Shown one piece after another: positions 6,660 to 6,789 of a stretch of 6,789 nucleotides of DNA (position 1 is the first letter of the stretch; each line of letters opens with the position of its first letter). This DNA is from Bacteroidota bacterium. GTDB lineage: Bacteria; Bacteroidota; Bacteroidia; Bacteroidales; SZUA-534. The stretch lies in the NCBI GenBank assembly GCA_020047835.1, contig JAIFNJ010000243.1, positions 1 to 6,789 of the forward strand. The letters run 5' to 3'. Made by a program: the position numbers and the translations under genes. The notes under the pieces were generated by a model. That model searched no databases. It saw only the letters and a list, made by a program, of their open reading frames with translations, and was not told the DNA's origin.

Positions 6660-6789
6660 ATGGCAACAAAAGCACAAATAATAGGGGCAGCAATTCTACT
6701 TGCGATATATGGGATTGCCATACTCTACTTTGTTATCAAAGGTTCGAAGGGAACTAAAAGCATCAATGATTTTGCCTTAGGGAGCATCA
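6660..6789 (+). CDS. N-terminus of a membrane protein, possibly a sodium:solute symporter (partial)
   Basis: An ATG at 6660 opens a frame that runs 43 codons to the right edge without a stop. It starts MATKAQIIGA, then has one hydrophobic segment (about residues 6-26, IIGAAILLAIYGIAILYFVI). A basic stretch (KGSKGTK) and SINDFALGSI follow. A first membrane helix, a basic loop and then a DF-[AL]-G pattern is how sodium:solute symporter family proteins usually begin, so that is my best guess. Only the start is visible, and another transporter is possible. It follows the reductase by 56 bp on the same strand and could be in the same transcript. An inverted AATATT pair (6643-6648 and 6654-6659) lies just before the start codon. 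Confidence 0.55.
   Translation, partial: MATKAQIIGAAILLAIYGIAILYFVIKGSKGTKSINDFALGSI

Overview
The window looks like chromosomal DNA from a member of the Bacteroidota. The evidence is an AT-rich composition, AT-rich leaders mostly without Shine-Dalgarno sequences, and several perfect matches to the Bacteroidota -7 promoter element TAnnTTTG. A very large secreted protein with lamin-tail and CotH-kinase domains is also typical of that phylum. The genus cannot be told from the sequence.

Positions 1 to 4183 (minus strand) are one giant secreted-protein gene whose 3' end lies beyond the left edge. It begins with a signal peptide, a lamin-tail domain (LTD) and a chitobiase/hexosaminidase C-terminal-like domain. 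It then runs into a CotH-type kinase domain, where the reading frame breaks near 3377-3386. The rest of the kinase domain and everything after it are intact in the -1 frame. This part holds an InlB-like repeat, a jelly-roll-like domain, a right-handed beta-helix and a second LTD, and it stays open for about 1,130 codons to the window edge. The family pattern suggests that roughly 20-30 residues are missing at the break, so it looks like a small out-of-frame deletion (or an assembly error) rather than a single-base slip.

Positions 4184 to 4576 are a 393-bp divergent intergenic region. It has a TAATTTTG -7 element facing each way, and otherwise only AT-rich sequence and one AT palindrome.

Positions 4577 to 6603 (plus strand) hold a complete thiolase (acetyl-CoA C-acetyltransferase type) followed after 95 bp by a complete short-chain dehydrogenase/reductase. 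Together they could interconvert acetyl-CoA, acetoacetyl-CoA and 3-hydroxybutyryl-CoA (a PhaA/PhaB-like pair), but no polymer synthase is visible. The reductase has acidic residues at the cofactor site that suggest NAD(H) rather than NADP(H). From 6660 the first 43 codons of a membrane protein, perhaps a sodium:solute symporter, run off the right edge.

I see no RNA genes, CRISPR array, insertion sequence or phage genes. The most notable item is the disrupted giant CotH protein. I found no convincing evidence of an undescribed multi-gene system.
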